From: Mermis nigrescens
Lineage: Eukaryota > Nematoda > Enoplea > Mermithida > Mermithidae
Direction: 5' to 3'
DNA: 64,000 bases
Assembly (NCBI GenBank): GCA_036768485.1
Contig: JAVLUZ010000543.1
Coordinates: 372,001 to 436,000, forward strand
Position 1 is the first letter of the stretch. Each line of letters starts with the position of its first letter. The position numbers and the translations under genes were made by a program. Under the pieces are notes generated by a model. It had not been told where the DNA came from. It worked only from the letters and a program-made list of their open reading frames with translations, and searched no databases. Positions 54,044 through 64,000 of this stretch are shown here, in pieces.

Positions 54044-55562
54044 TTAATAACAATCCTGATAATTGGCCTTTGAGCCATACGGTTTTCCACGACGTCGTTG
54101 ATGTTGGAAATATTCCTGATCTGATTCCAGTTCGCAACGTGTATTCGAACGCTCATGATACTGATATGGCGATTGCCTACGCCTGTATATGTGTTGGTGT
54201 AAGCGTCGGTGTGGATCGACTGGTCGATTGTCGTCCTCAAAATCATCGTCGTCCTCGTAGTCGTCCACGTAACGACGCGGTATAGATTGCACCGGAGTAA
54301 ATAATTGCTCCGGCGTGAAGCCATACGATTGTTCATGTGAAGGTTCGCGTGGACGCTGTTGTTGTTGAGTAACAGGCCACGGTTTCGGCAAAAGTGGACC
54401 CGGTCGAGGTTGTGGCTGATAACCCCCGGTGGCTGGTTGGCTTTGTTCCAACGGAGAGCGATACGATTGATCCCATTGCTGTCGTTGACGGGATTGTGAC
54501 CAGTCCCGATGAGTTCCGCGGTTTGACTGTGGTTGGCGGCGATGTTCGTAAGGCTGCTGCTGTCGCGAGCGCGATAGATGACCAGCATCAGCCTGTGAAT
54601 ACGCCTCAAAACGCTCACGCGATTCCGTAAAATGCTGTTGTTGCCGCGGTTGGGTTTGCGGTCTTGTATATTGCTGTATATGCGCTTTTACTTGCGTTTG
54701 CTGTTGTGCTTGCGATTGTGAACGGTGATGTGTTTCAGCATAGCATTGCCGGGACAATTGCGGTTCTTGCCGCCTTGATCCCTTTGGGCCTAAACGCGCT
54801 TTTAATTTAGCTGCAACTTCAGCTTGAACGAGTCTTCTGACTCGTTGCTTTTCCAAATTTTTCAGTCGACGCAAAGCGTGTTCGGACTTGGTGTCATAAA
54901 ATCGATTCAATTTCGCCTTATGTTCGTCTTCTGGCATACGACAAACCTCGGAAGCTTCAGTAAGAGAACCGGCGGCGCATAATTTCGTCACACATTTCCG
55001 TAGCCAAATTCTCACGATCGCGTTTCTCGATCATCATGCGTGTTCTACGCATTTCAATTTGTGCTTCCAAAGAAAGGTCGACTTCTGGCAATTCAAGGCT
55101 TGCTGTGGATCCGCTAGGGTCCTGCGAGGATGCCTGTTGCCTTTGTCTACGAATTTTTTCTAATTCGCCTTGAATTCGATGTTTTAGGAAAAAGACCGAT
55201 TTTTGTTGACCTCTAAAACGATCGAATTGAGCCGGAACTTCAAGCGGCGGATCGGTTGCTAGCCGAATTTGTCAAATCATGTTGTGTAAAACTTGTTGAC
55301 TTTTGATTCGTGCCGTTAAATCCGGGAATTCCGGAAAAGCCTCACTTGGCGAAGGTGTATAAGATTCACCAAGGAACGCTACGCGCAACATGCAACGTAA
55401 CTGCTCCACCATGCGCCAGCCTATTCTGGGATTTCCGTAGGCGTACGCAAAGAAGTGGAACTTCCTGTCCAGGAATTCCAAAAGCGCTGTAGCGCGCATG
55501 ACGTCTATGGAAGAAAAGATTGTCATGTGTCGATACTCCGAATCATATAATGCTTGAAATTC
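54044..55562 (-). pseudogene. Gypsy-2 ORF3, C-terminal part (interrupted)
   Basis: Continues ORF3 in the same frame after TGA codons at 55563-55565 and 55272-55274, then changes frame near 54990-55010. The pieces read as one protein. First is a globular-looking segment (SSIDVMRATALLEFLDRKFH, NPRIGWRMVEQLRCMLRVAF). A basic coiled coil follows (LRRLKNLEKQRVRRLVQAEV), then a long Gln/Arg/Ser-rich disordered tail ending near QDCY. Function unknown. The two TGAs could be CGA-to-TGA changes. Confidence 0.7.
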
Positions 55563-58190
55563 TCAGAAAGTATCAAAAATATCGACCATCTGGCGTGCCG
55601 ATATTAAGATGGGTGCCATATGATCTGGCGCTGGAGACATCCTGTGTGGATATAACTCCGGGCGAACCTGATGTGCAACACCATCAGACACTTCAGTCGG
55701 TGCATCAAGGTGCGGGTGCACCACCAAATACTCTAACGGCACTTTGTACAACATCATTCCCGTTGTAATAAAGAAGCGTATGCGCACGAAGTATTGGTCG
55801 GGATAAAACAATCGCTTAAACACACTCAATTCGCTGATAAATTGAGGTGCGGGTGGACGATCCACATCAGCCAAAGGCTGTGCAATCAAGGGCCACACTA
55901 ATGGACGCGACTGGGAATCAGTTGAAGTTGCGTGCTGCAAATGGATTGCATACACTCGGTCGAAGTACACTTGTGCAGCTTCAACCAGCTGATCATATAG
56001 ACGCGTTCCTTCAACTTCACCGAAACAGTCATGTAACTCGTGCAATACAACTGGTGCAACAGTGCACGGAGGTTCTCGCGTCATCTTTCCCATCATGGTG
56101 AAAAAATGCTGAATGTAGCGCGAGCGGCTTTGCACTCTCGCGCTTTCATTCGCGGCCATACGTTCGCGAATAGCTTGCATCATTGGGGGTATGGCGACTT
56201 CCCTATTTGATGACTGACTTTGAATTGCCTGTGGGTGAATAGTCGCCACAGTACTCGACACACCCATTATGGCCATAGGAGCCATAAAACGAGCATCTGG
56301 TGCCGACACGCCTTGTGGCACGGAATGAGTCGCGACTTGCGTATACAATGCTACTTGTGGTACTTCATGCGTGGGTAAAGTTTGTTGCCGTACCGGCGGA
56401 AAACCTATAATCTCTGTCATGATTATATCGGGCTCAGAATCACGCTCTACCCAACCCGGCTGTGAAGTTGGTAAAGGTGCGAGCGAACTGATGCCCAAGG
56501 GCGCTTGTTGGCCCGCCGCAAGCGATTGCGAGACAATCGGTTGCGAAACGGCAACAGCCCCTTTTCTGGCCAATGCCGCGCGTGTAGTGCGCAGTGGCAA
56601 CAAATTAGCTTGTCTTTCCGCCTCAGTGTCGGATAACGCCATGACTAAACGCTTAGGAGATAAATCATCGTCTTCAGTGGAGATCGGTTCTACATCAACC
56701 ATAGGCGAATCAAATGGAATGTCCGTTTGCGAAGAAAACGCAGATGCTGGTGTACTCGAACTGGTTGGTTTAGATTTTGGTTCGGTATCAGGTGCATGAG
56801 CCGGGCCCAAAACTGAGTTGGCAACGGCTTGCGAACCCTGAACTTGTAGGTCAGGATTGTTGAAAACATTAGTGTGAGCCAACGCTTCTGTTACTGAGGC
56901 AACGGTGGTGGCTGCTGCTATGGCCGCTAGAAGTTGCGGAACCGGGCCATAGAAGTCCTCAACTCTAATTAATTCTTTGCCATTCGAGTCAACTTCGACT
57001 TCAGCTTCAGCAGCTGTGCTGGTCGACTGTCCTTGCGGAGGTTTACTAGTCGACAATGGTATACGCACTCTGGCTTTCGGGCCAGTGACCTTAATGTGCA
57101 ATTCATCGCCTACAAACGAGACCGACATAGGCTTTCTATCGTCAGTAATGCGATTATTTTGCGATGTCCATTCTATCAATATAAAAACATCAATAGTTAT
57201 GAGGGCGTCCATCACTGAATAATGCTGCATGTCCCGAGTTAAAGGTAAGCTCCACGCCTGTCCAAAGTTATCAGGCGCGTTCGGGTCAAGATACATGTCA
57301 AATAGGAACTCAGCCAAGCGCTTCAATGTGTGTGAACGCGCTGTGATGCGAAAACGACGAGTAAATTCTCTCGCTAATGGCTGAATATTGATAAAATTAG
57401 CAATGAACGGATCCTTCCAGTGCAGTTGATTGCGAATTTCTGCATCTGGGATTGCCAAAATTTCCTCAAAAGTTGGACCGTATATGTGAAAATACGCAAG
57501 TCGATCTTGCGTAGGATCGTAACAAACCATATATACGTTTGGCAAACGTGTTTCGAGCAACTGGTGAAGCCCGAACGGAGGTTGCGGGAACTTCGCCAGG
57601 TCCCAGCAGAACACATGACCGTTCGCGCTCGCAACTTGGACGTAGCGTACGAATGGGCCATGGAGGTCCTGGTAGGTGGGACATAATTGCTGAAAACGCA
57701 AGTCCCAGGTCTTATAATGCCTGCCTTTCCTGTCATTAACAAATTCGGAATCGTAGCCTAAAAATAGTGTGCCATTAGTCAAATTTGATGGTTGAATTAA
57801 CGCCAAAATGGCGGCAAACGACTTCTGGTCATCGGAGACTATGACCGTAGGCATAGGCCTGTTCCTTGGTACGCGAGGGGTTACCAAAGGAAATCTACAA
57901 AATCTATTCTTCCACCAGAGCTGCTGATCGTTTATACGCTTGGTATGATTTTTAACTTTATGTGCTACTTTGTGCTTAACCATTCTAGCAGTGAATGCTT
58001 GTAAACCGCTAACACGACTATCATCGTTTTGTGGCAGCGGGTCTGGTACAACCAAACCCCGCTCCAATGCCATACTGGTCAACGCCGAACGAAACTCATC
58101 TAAGGACGCGGGATCATGCCCTTCGAATTTGCATCGGCGACCAGCCGCCTCCAGCAATGCCTCTTTGCTTGGGGTGCCTTCTGCAGCCAT
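55563..58190 (-). CDS. Gypsy-2 ORF3, N-terminal part with DEDDy 3'-5' exonuclease domain (875 aa)
   Basis: Starts 90 bp inside the end of the integrase frame. Residues ~110-345 match the RNase D/WRN-type DnaQ-like fold. Motif I is LFLGYDSEF (Asp147, Glu149). A YVQVAS.NGHVFCWDL strand pair follows, and motif II lies in TQDRLAYF (Asp229). Then come RSHTLKRLAEFLFDMYLDP and WSLPLTRDMQHYSVMDALIT, giving motif III YxxxD (Tyr324, Asp328). All catalytic positions of the DEDDy subclass are present, so 3'-5' nuclease activity is plausible. Residues ~370-700 are Ser/Thr/Pro-rich and look disordered; ~700-875 look globular but unrecognised. Sampled lines are about half G+C, clearly above gag and pol. An exonuclease is not a standard component of Ty3/Gypsy elements. 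Confidence 0.85.
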   Translation of the reverse strand: MAAEGTPSKEALLEAAGRRCKFEGHDPASLDEFRSALTSMALERGLVVPDPLPQNDDSRVSGLQAFTARMVKHKVAHKVKNHTKRINDQQLWWKNRFCRFPLVTPRVPRNRPMPTVIVSDDQKSFAAILALIQPSNLTNGTLFLGYDSEFVNDRKGRHYKTWDLRFQQLCPTYQDLHGPFVRYVQVASANGHVFCWDLAKFPQPPFGLHQLLETRLPNVYMVCYDPTQDRLAYFHIYGPTFEEILAIPDAEIRNQLHWKDPFIANFINIQPLAREFTRRFRITARSHTLKRLAEFLFDMYLDPNAPDNFGQAWSLPLTRDMQHYSVMDALITIDVFILIEWTSQNNRITDDRKPMSVSFVGDELHIKVTGPKARVRIPLSTSKPPQGQSTSTAAEAEVEVDSNGKELIRVEDFYGPVPQLLAAIAAATTVASVTEALAHTNVFNNPDLQVQGSQAVANSVLGPAHAPDTEPKSKPTSSSTPASAFSSQTDIPFDSPMVDVEPISTEDDDLSPKRLVMALSDTEAERQANLLPLRTTRAALARKGAVAVSQPIVSQSLAAGQQAPLGISSLAPLPTSQPGWVERDSEPDIIMTEIIGFPPVRQQTLPTHEVPQVALYTQVATHSVPQGVSAPDARFMAPMAIMGVSSTVATIHPQAIQSQSSNREVAIPPMMQAIRERMAANESARVQSRSRYIQHFFTMMGKMTREPPCTVAPVVLHELHDCFGEVEGTRLYDQLVEAAQVYFDRVYAIHLQHATSTDSQSRPLVWPLIAQPLADVDRPPAPQFISELSVFKRLFYPDQYFVRIRFFITTGMMLYKVPLEYLVVHPHLDAPTEVSDGVAHQVRPELYPHRMSPAPDHMAPILISARQMVDIFDTF

Positions 58191-58966
58191 GGGTCTGCAA
58201 AAGGAAAAATATTAGATAATGGTACGGCATGTGCTGTTTTAGAGCCATTTAATAAACGTATAGGCGCGCAGTCCTTAGCTTTTTGTTCCCTGCCCGGTAA
58301 ATCCTCAAAACTTATGACAACTGCCGGGGCAAGAGGGCGATGTGTTAATTTAACCAACACAAAATCGCCAGGGACGTACGCATGTTTTTCCACAATTAAG
58401 TCAGAATAAGGTAGTTTAGGCTCAGGCAGAAGTCTATTCCTATGAACGTGATGAACGATAAGAGGGTTATAGACATATGCGATTTTCGCAGTTTCAGGCG
58501 TAGGTAAGTCAATAATTCGGTATGGACCCACACGCTTGGGTGATAATTTACCTATTTCAGGTTGAATGACTGAGGTATTATTAAGATAGACTATATCCGA
58601 AAGAGAAAAATTTGTTTGTGTTACGGACTTGTCATATTGTGATTTCTGCTGCTTACGCGCTTGCGTTAAATTTTGAGATGCGATTTCATGCAAGTCTTGT
58701 AAAGTCAGCTTTAAATCAATGACATATTTTTCCGCAACGGAAGGTAAATTCGGATTTATCACAAAGTCATTTATTAGTAAAGTGTCGAGAGGAAATGCTG
58801 GTTCGCGACCATAAAGCATTTCGAAAGGAGATATATTAGTCGATGATTGCGTAGTCGCGCGGTATGCAAATAATGCAAAAGGTAAAAATTGCTCCCAATC
58901 ATACTGGGAACGCGCACTCAGCTTCGACAAACCATCAATCAAAGTTCGATTATAACGTTCCACCAA
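58100..58966 (-). CDS. Gypsy-2 integrase, C-terminal part with PWWP-like tail
   Basis: Begins within the catalytic core at the Glu motif (LVERYNRTLIDGL; the first Met is not a true start). It continues through SPFEMLYGREPAFP and the GPY-type KRVGPYRIIDLP module. Residues ~193-255 (GDFVLVKLTHRPLAPAVVIS, then APIRLLNGSKTAHAVPLSNI, FPF) resemble a PWWP domain, as in Gypsy-1. The stop is at 58100-58102, overlapping the start of ORF3 by 90 bp in a different frame. Confidence 0.85.
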   Translation of the reverse strand: MVERYNRTLIDGLSKLSARSQYDWEQFLPFALFAYRATTQSSTNISPFEMLYGREPAFPLDTLLINDFVINPNLPSVAEKYVIDLKLTLQDLHEIASQNLTQARKQQKSQYDKSVTQTNFSLSDIVYLNNTSVIQPEIGKLSPKRVGPYRIIDLPTPETAKIAYVYNPLIVHHVHRNRLLPEPKLPYSDLIVEKHAYVPGDFVLVKLTHRPLAPAVVISFEDLPGREQKAKDCAPIRLLNGSKTAHAVPLSNIFPFADPWLQKAPQAKRHCWRRLVADANSKGMIPRP

Positions 58967-59013
58967 CCCATCACACTGGGGGTGATATGGGGTTGTAAAT
59001 ATTTTTTGAACGT

Positions 59014-59609
59014 TTAATAATTTACAGACTTCCGAAATAAGGGTAGCCCCTGATCTGTTAAAAATTTCTTGGGGACTCCATAACGTGGTATAATTTCTCG
59101 TAATAATAAATTTGCGATAGTTGTTGCTTTGATATCAGAAACAGCAAAAGCTTCCACGTATTTTGTGAAATAATCCATAAAAACTACAATTTGGTCATTT
59201 CCGGAGGGGATTGCGGCATATGCAAACAATCGCACGCAATGAGTTCAAAGGGTGCGGATACTTCGATTGGTTGCAGCGGAACGGATGCGGAATTTAATGC
59301 GACCTTACGTTGTAAGCACACATCACAATTCCGACACCACGCGATCACATCATTTTCCATGCGCGGCCACCAATAACGCATTTGAATGGCGGGCAAGATT
59401 TTGCGCAATGAAAAATGAGCTCCGAAAATAGAGTCATGAAATTCCGTTAATATGAAGCGACGCAAAGATTTGGGTATGACTATTTGATGAACAACAGTTG
59501 GTGAGCGCTTAGGTTGGAAACGACGAAAAAGTACATCGTTTATGAGAAAAAATTCGTCACGATATTTTTTCGTTGTTAAGTCGTCCAATGCAATGCGAAT
59601 TTTATGCAA
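59014..59609 (-). pseudogene. Gypsy-2 integrase, zinc finger and first part of core (frame-broken)
   Basis: 59609-59184 holds the HHCC finger (FHDSIFGAHFSLRK ... CRNCDVCLQRK) and the first catalytic Asp (ELIACDCLHMP). After a break near 59215 in a C-run the frame continues with VVFMDYFTKYVEAF and FLTDQG (second Asp). A second break near 59045 in a G-run leads to the frame at 58966. Also about 59635 separates it from RNase H. Each break looks like loss of one base. Confidence 0.8.
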
Positions 59610-59628
59610 TTCGTCATCTGCACGTTGC

Positions 59629-62172
59629 TCAGCAAGTAAACGCTGCAGGTGTTAGCATTTCAGCTTTTTCGGCATCGGTAAGTAACAAGCGTTCGCGAAA
59701 TGTAGATGGTTTAGAATTAGTAGGATCGGTTTGCGCAGTAGGAACATTATTTTGCGCATTTGGATGATTAATTGGTGCAGTAGGCGCGTTATTGCGCGAT
59801 CGGTCAGGTGGAACCGATTCATCATCTGACTCAGAATCTTCTGATTCTAAATTTGCGATGTTAACGATATTTTTGCGCTCGACTTTATATTTTCGTTCTC
59901 CATGATCATATTTGGGATGACGTGAGAGAAGATCAGCTGCGCAATTATATGCACCAGGAACGTAAACGATATCATATTCATATTCCTGTAATTTGAGACC
60001 CCAACGGCGTAATCGACTCGATGGGTCTCTTACGTTTACTAGCCAGGTTAACGCTTGATGATCAGTTTCGACAATGAATTTTTTACCATAAAGATAATGT
60101 CGATAATGCTTGATGGCCCACACTACCACTAACGCTTCTTTTTCCGAAGTAGCATAATTACATTCAGCAGAATTTAGCACGCAACTAGCATAGCTAAGAA
60201 TAAAACGATTTTTTGATGGTAAGTGTTTTTGTGTCAAAATAGCACCTAACGCATAGTTACTTGCGTCAGTTGTTAAAATAAATTGGTGCTCATTGTCAAA
60301 CTTTGGTAATTGCAAAATAGGTGGGGACGTAAATGCTTTCTTCAGAAGCTCAAAGGCGGTTTGGTGTTCAGCCTTCCAGCAAAATTCGACATCTTTACGC
60401 AGAAGATGGAATAGAGGTTTAGCAATTTTAGCGAGATCTTTAACGAATTTCTTCAACCATTGGACTAAACCAAGGAATTTCTGCAAGGATTTTACGGTTT
60501 TTGGTACGGGAAACGAGATTAAATCCGCGACTTTGGACATGTCAGGAGCGAAGCCCATTGCACTTATGTTATGGCCAAGATATTTTACCTCTGCATGCGC
60601 AAGATGGCACTTATCAGGCTTTACACGCAAGTTTGCCTTTTTAAGAGCAATAAAGACATTTTCGAGATCTTTTAAATGTTCTTTGAAAGTGCGTGAAAAG
60701 ATAATTATGTCATCAATGTAAATGAGACAAGATTTCCAATTTAGACCTGCGAGCACGAGCCCCATTAGTCTTTGAAAATCTGCGGGCGCATTCTTTAACC
60801 CAAAAGGTAAAACTTCAAATTCATAATGACCAACAGGACATATAAATGCTGTTTTTTCGCGAGATTTATTATCGAGTGGGATTTGCCAGTATCCAGATTT
60901 CAAATCTAGTGTGCTAAAATATGCAGCACTGCCTAAAGTATCAAAATAATCGTCTAGTTGCGGAAGAGGATAAACTTGTGTTTTAGTAACGTCATTTAAC
61001 TGTCGATAATCGACGACTGGCTTTAGGGAACCGTCCTTTTTTCCAATGAGAAATAATGGACTTGCCCATGGGCTAGTTGTAGGTCGAATAATTTTATCCG
61101 CAAGCATTTCATTTATAATTTTCTGCATAGATTCCCTTCTAGAATGTTCGACACGATAAGTTTTTCCCACAACGGGTGGATTATCCCCTGTATCGATATG
61201 ATGTTTCATCAAGGGGGTACAACCGAGAGGTTCGTTTTTTAGTGCAAAAATTGAGTCGTATTTTAGACATAATTCACGGATTTGTTGCTGTTGTCTAGAA
61301 TCAACGGCGGAGCCGTTTAAAGCTTTATTTATTGATGCAAAAAGTTCTGGTGTTCTGTCATCAAAAGATGAGACATGTGACACTACTTCTGCATCAGAGG
61401 TTAAAGAACCTATTATGTCACCAGAGTCAATGCGAATTGGCGCTTTAGAGATGTTACAGACGCGAATAGGTATTAAGGGTTGCGTAGCATCGACTATAGA
61501 TGGAGCAACAAAAAGCGAAGTTTTTTCCATAAAATCAGGATTTGGTTCGAATAGTGCGAAATCAAAATTGCAAGAACCATGACTTATATAGCCAGGTGTA
61601 ATTAATTCATGCCTAGGTTGTATTATAACAGGCTCGGGCAACGAAACATGCACACACACAACACCAGAGGTGGTTGCGTTGGGTTTTGTGCGAAATTGCA
61701 ATCTTTCATGAGATGAGAGTAAATTAAACTTTATGCCGTTTATAAAAGCACAACGCTCAATAGGATTAACCCACATGAGTGCGGATTCGCAAAAATCATA
61801 TCCTAAAAGCATGTCTTCCGGCAAATGATCAATTATAGCAACTGAGGTAGAAATAGATTGTTCCGCGATGGTTAGAGTCATATTTACTTTATAGCGAATG
61901 ACTGCAGTAATTTCGCCTACACCATGCACAACTTGCGAAACTTGTTTAGGTGGTAAATTAAAACCAAGATGCAAGAATGCAGATGTGGTCATCATGGTGA
62001 CCTGTGAACCTGTATCTATGAGAGCAGGTACATCAACGCCATGAACTTTGACGAGAATAGTGGGTAAATTAGTTCCAGCGTGGCTTACAATAGGAATATT
62101 AGGATCTAACGTCTTCGAAGAAGGTAAATTAATTTTTTCATAAGTTGCTAGACGACGTTGTAAACGTTCGTA
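59629..62172 (-). CDS. Gypsy-2 Pol: protease, reverse transcriptase, RNase H
   Basis: The frame is open upstream of the first Met (61995) and includes the protease active site ALIDTGSQVTMM near 62015, so Met61995 cannot be the functional start. RT has KKDGSLKPVVDYRQLN, LDLKSGYWQIPL, FGLKNAPADFQRLM and the catalytic LIYIDDIII near 60720. RNase H has TTDASNYALGAIL, EKEALVVVWAI and ETDHQALTWL. Relative to gag, pol is in the +1 frame in the overlap around 62140-62235. Whether this is a programmed shift or another lost base cannot be told here. Confidence 0.92.
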   Translation of the reverse strand, partial: YERLQRRLATYEKINLPSSKTLDPNIPIVSHAGTNLPTILVKVHGVDVPALIDTGSQVTMMTTSAFLHLGFNLPPKQVSQVVHGVGEITAVIRYKVNMTLTIAEQSISTSVAIIDHLPEDMLLGYDFCESALMWVNPIERCAFINGIKFNLLSSHERLQFRTKPNATTSGVVCVHVSLPEPVIIQPRHELITPGYISHGSCNFDFALFEPNPDFMEKTSLFVAPSIVDATQPLIPIRVCNISKAPIRIDSGDIIGSLTSDAEVVSHVSSFDDRTPELFASINKALNGSAVDSRQQQQIRELCLKYDSIFALKNEPLGCTPLMKHHIDTGDNPPVVGKTYRVEHSRRESMQKIINEMLADKIIRPTTSPWASPLFLIGKKDGSLKPVVDYRQLNDVTKTQVYPLPQLDDYFDTLGSAAYFSTLDLKSGYWQIPLDNKSREKTAFICPVGHYEFEVLPFGLKNAPADFQRLMGLVLAGLNWKSCLIYIDDIIIFSRTFKEHLKDLENVFIALKKANLRVKPDKCHLAHAEVKYLGHNISAMGFAPDMSKVADLISFPVPKTVKSLQKFLGLVQWLKKFVKDLAKIAKPLFHLLRKDVEFCWKAEHQTAFELLKKAFTSPPILQLPKFDNEHQFILTTDASNYALGAILTQKHLPSKNRFILSYASCVLNSAECNYATSEKEALVVVWAIKHYRHYLYGKKFIVETDHQALTWLVNVRDPSSRLRRWGLKLQEYEYDIVYVPGAYNCAADLLSRHPKYDHGERKYKVERKNIVNIANLESEDSESDDESVPPDRSRNNAPTAPINHPNAQNNVPTAQTDPTNSKPSTFRERLLLTDAEKAEMLTPAAFTC

Positions 62173-63981
62173 CTCTTCGAGAAATTCTTGCGACGCGAAT
62201 AGATTGGGACGCAGCGCTAGATTCTGGCCCTTTTGCAGTAACCGTGTTTACATCATGAGGAGATGTAAGGGTTGGCTGCGGTGAGGGCGCATTCATGGTG
62301 GGCTGGTTATCTGCGGTATATGTAACATAAGGGCGATTAAAATTATTGTCGTTGCGATAGTTCGAATTATAGTATGTTCCACGGTGTTCATTTGGAAATT
62401 GCACAAAAGGTGTATTTTGGCGCGATTGATTATTATAACGATTATCATAACGCGAATTTTGATAATTAGCACGCGAATTTTGGTAATAATCATTACGATT
62501 TTGCCGAAAATTCGATTGTGATTGCTTTGATTCAAAGCGATTATCATTATTCGCATAGTTGGATGAACGATGTTGACTAGAGTTACGATATCGTGATTGA
62601 GATCGCTGCCTATTTTGCGAATTCGAACACGATGGCGAACGATTTCGTCGCAAAAAGAACGCGATTGGCTGCGATTGCGAGCCATAGAATTGGTATTGCG
62701 ATCAGCTTGGTTATTATAATTAGGATTATTAGACGTTTCTTGCCTTTGACGCGTGAAACATTCCTCATAAATGTGACCTATGTGCTTGCAAAAGGTACAA
62801 TATTTACGAGAAGAATTTTCTGGTTTCTCAGCACGCGATGAGCGATGAAACGTTCTATTACGTGAGCGATTTGAATCATTTTGGTTAGATGCGCGAGGAG
62901 TATCTTTAGGTACTACGCTGCCTACGGGAGCAGCTGTTACCAATACATAAGGCGTTACTGCCTTTTTATCCTCAAATTTTTTGTTAGCAAATTCAGCACT
63001 TAGCGCATTATCCAAAAATTCAGCTAATGATGCTCTAGGTTTTTTGTGATATGCCTCTTTCGAAATGTGTGGTAATAAACCTTGTTTTAATTGATGTCGC
63101 ATTAAATTATTAAAATGAGGCGAGTCAACTTCAAGATAGGGATCCGATTTAATTAACTCTCGGCGAAGCGAGAGATAATAAGCTTTAACCGATTCGTTAG
63201 GCTGCTGTTTGTGTGACAAAAAACGATTAAAGAGCGCACCGGTGTCCATCGGACAAAATTCGGTTATTAGCGCTTGCTTCATTTTCGAATAAGATTGTTG
63301 TATGTCAGCAGGTAACGAATGGTATAAACGCAAAACATAAGGATCGAGAAATCCAGTAGCGAATTTTAAACGATCAGCTTTGTCAATATCATAGGTATTG
63401 GCAAGCGATTCAAATTCTGCAAAATATGCTTTCATATCCGATTTATCGCCATCAAAAAATTTTTTATTTGCAATTGCAAATTGCATCTGCTGTAAAAATG
63501 GTCCGCGATTCAAGGAATCAGCAAGACGCGAGTCACCACGCGAGCTTCCAGATGAAGAACCTGAACTATGGCGGTGACGTCGTCTGCGCGATCGACTTTT
63601 GCGACGCGAGCGACGACTGCGCGGGCGATCATAGCTACTAGATGAGCTGTTGTCAGAGAATTTGACATGTTTTTTCCTACTAGACGATTCAGATAAGGGA
63701 GCAGATTCGTTTTGCAGATGTGCAGATTCATGATTAATGCCAGATAAGTTTATCTCAACAGGTTGCATTTCGATATTAGAAGAATGCAAAATAGGATTAT
63801 TAGGTGGTATTTCTACATTTATAGGATTAGGTACATAGCTATTAGGTAAATTTTCGCCTTGAGGTGGAAAATATTGCAGCGGAGGAGGATTCAATTGCTG
63901 CTGCAAGTTCGTAGTAGAAGAACTAGGTACGAAAGAAGGCGCATTACGATTTAAAGACAGCGAAGGTCGAGATTGCGACAT
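62138..63981 (-). CDS. Gypsy-2 Gag
   Basis: Starts at or upstream of Met63981 (the frame is open to the window edge). Pro/Asn-rich N-terminus, then an Arg/Ser block (RSRRSRRKSRSRRRRHRH), the retrotransposon gag core (MKAYFAEFESLANTYDIDKA ... FLDPYVLRLYHSLPADIQQS) and one CCHC knuckle CTFCKHIGHIYEEC. Near 62660 a T-run appears one base short. The true C-terminus is the Asn/Ser/Arg/Gln-rich frame to 62138, whereas the unbroken frame to 62293 turns into an implausible Ile-rich stretch. Confidence 0.85.
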
Positions 63982-64000
63982 CTGCGAAATCGATACCGAC

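Noticed and set aside
62227..62233. AAAGGGC heptamer on the minus strand as a -1 frameshift signal between Gag and Pol of Gypsy-2
   Set aside because: It is not in phase with the Gag frame, and pol lies in the +1 frame, so a -1 slip would not reach it.
62293..62650. Ile-rich stretch at the end of the unbroken Gag frame, possibly membrane-spanning
   Set aside because: It is the wrong frame after a one-base break near 62660; the alternative frame gives an Asn/Ser/Arg/Gln-rich Gag tail.

Overview
The window is from an AT-rich, intron-bearing animal genome. It is probably an arthropod and possibly an insect, but I cannot name the species. Two things point this way: a spliced Sarm1-type gene with a conserved ARM-SAM-SAM-TIR exon order, and a repeat load (Ty3/Gypsy, APE-type LINE, hAT-, MULE- and mariner-like elements) typical of large invertebrate genomes. 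There is no bacterial-style operon structure.

The only host gene I recognise is a Sarm1 orthologue (NAD+ hydrolase that drives axon degeneration) on the minus strand, from 51157 down to about 15230. I can place twelve exon copies by protein similarity, splice sites and phase. The two central TIR exons occur twice, in a 3.5-4.4 kb segmental duplication: copy A is 16413-20782 and copy B is 30342-39486. A complete 9.6 kb Ty3/Gypsy element (20783-30341) lies exactly between the copies, so both breakpoints coincide with its LTR ends. This is the product expected from unequal recombination between two elements at different sites. The two exon pairs differ only at synonymous positions.

Layout: 1-15 kb is a repeat field with hAT-like MITEs (several with 8-bp target duplications), a 171-bp perfect terminal-inverted-repeat element, a ~470-bp satellite interrupted by a solo LTR, and nested MITEs. 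From 15.2 to 51.2 kb is the Sarm1 locus with its duplication, the Gypsy-1 element, a LINE carrying two further nested elements, a mariner-like composite with inverted minisatellites, and intronic clusters of AGGTCAAAGGTCA-like motifs. From 52.2 to 64 kb is the 3' part of a second, larger Ty3/Gypsy element (Gypsy-2) on the minus strand.

The most unusual content is in the retrotransposons. Gypsy-2 carries, downstream of integrase, a large third ORF whose N-terminal part is a DEDDy 3'-5' exonuclease domain with all five catalytic residues visible. Gypsy-1 also has a third ORF in the same place, a 514-residue strongly basic protein of unknown function. Both integrases appear to end in a PWWP-like module. 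Several otherwise well-conserved coding stretches, host and element alike, are broken by single missing bases, often in homopolymers. This may be assembly error rather than real decay, and it should be kept in mind for every 'broken' call here.
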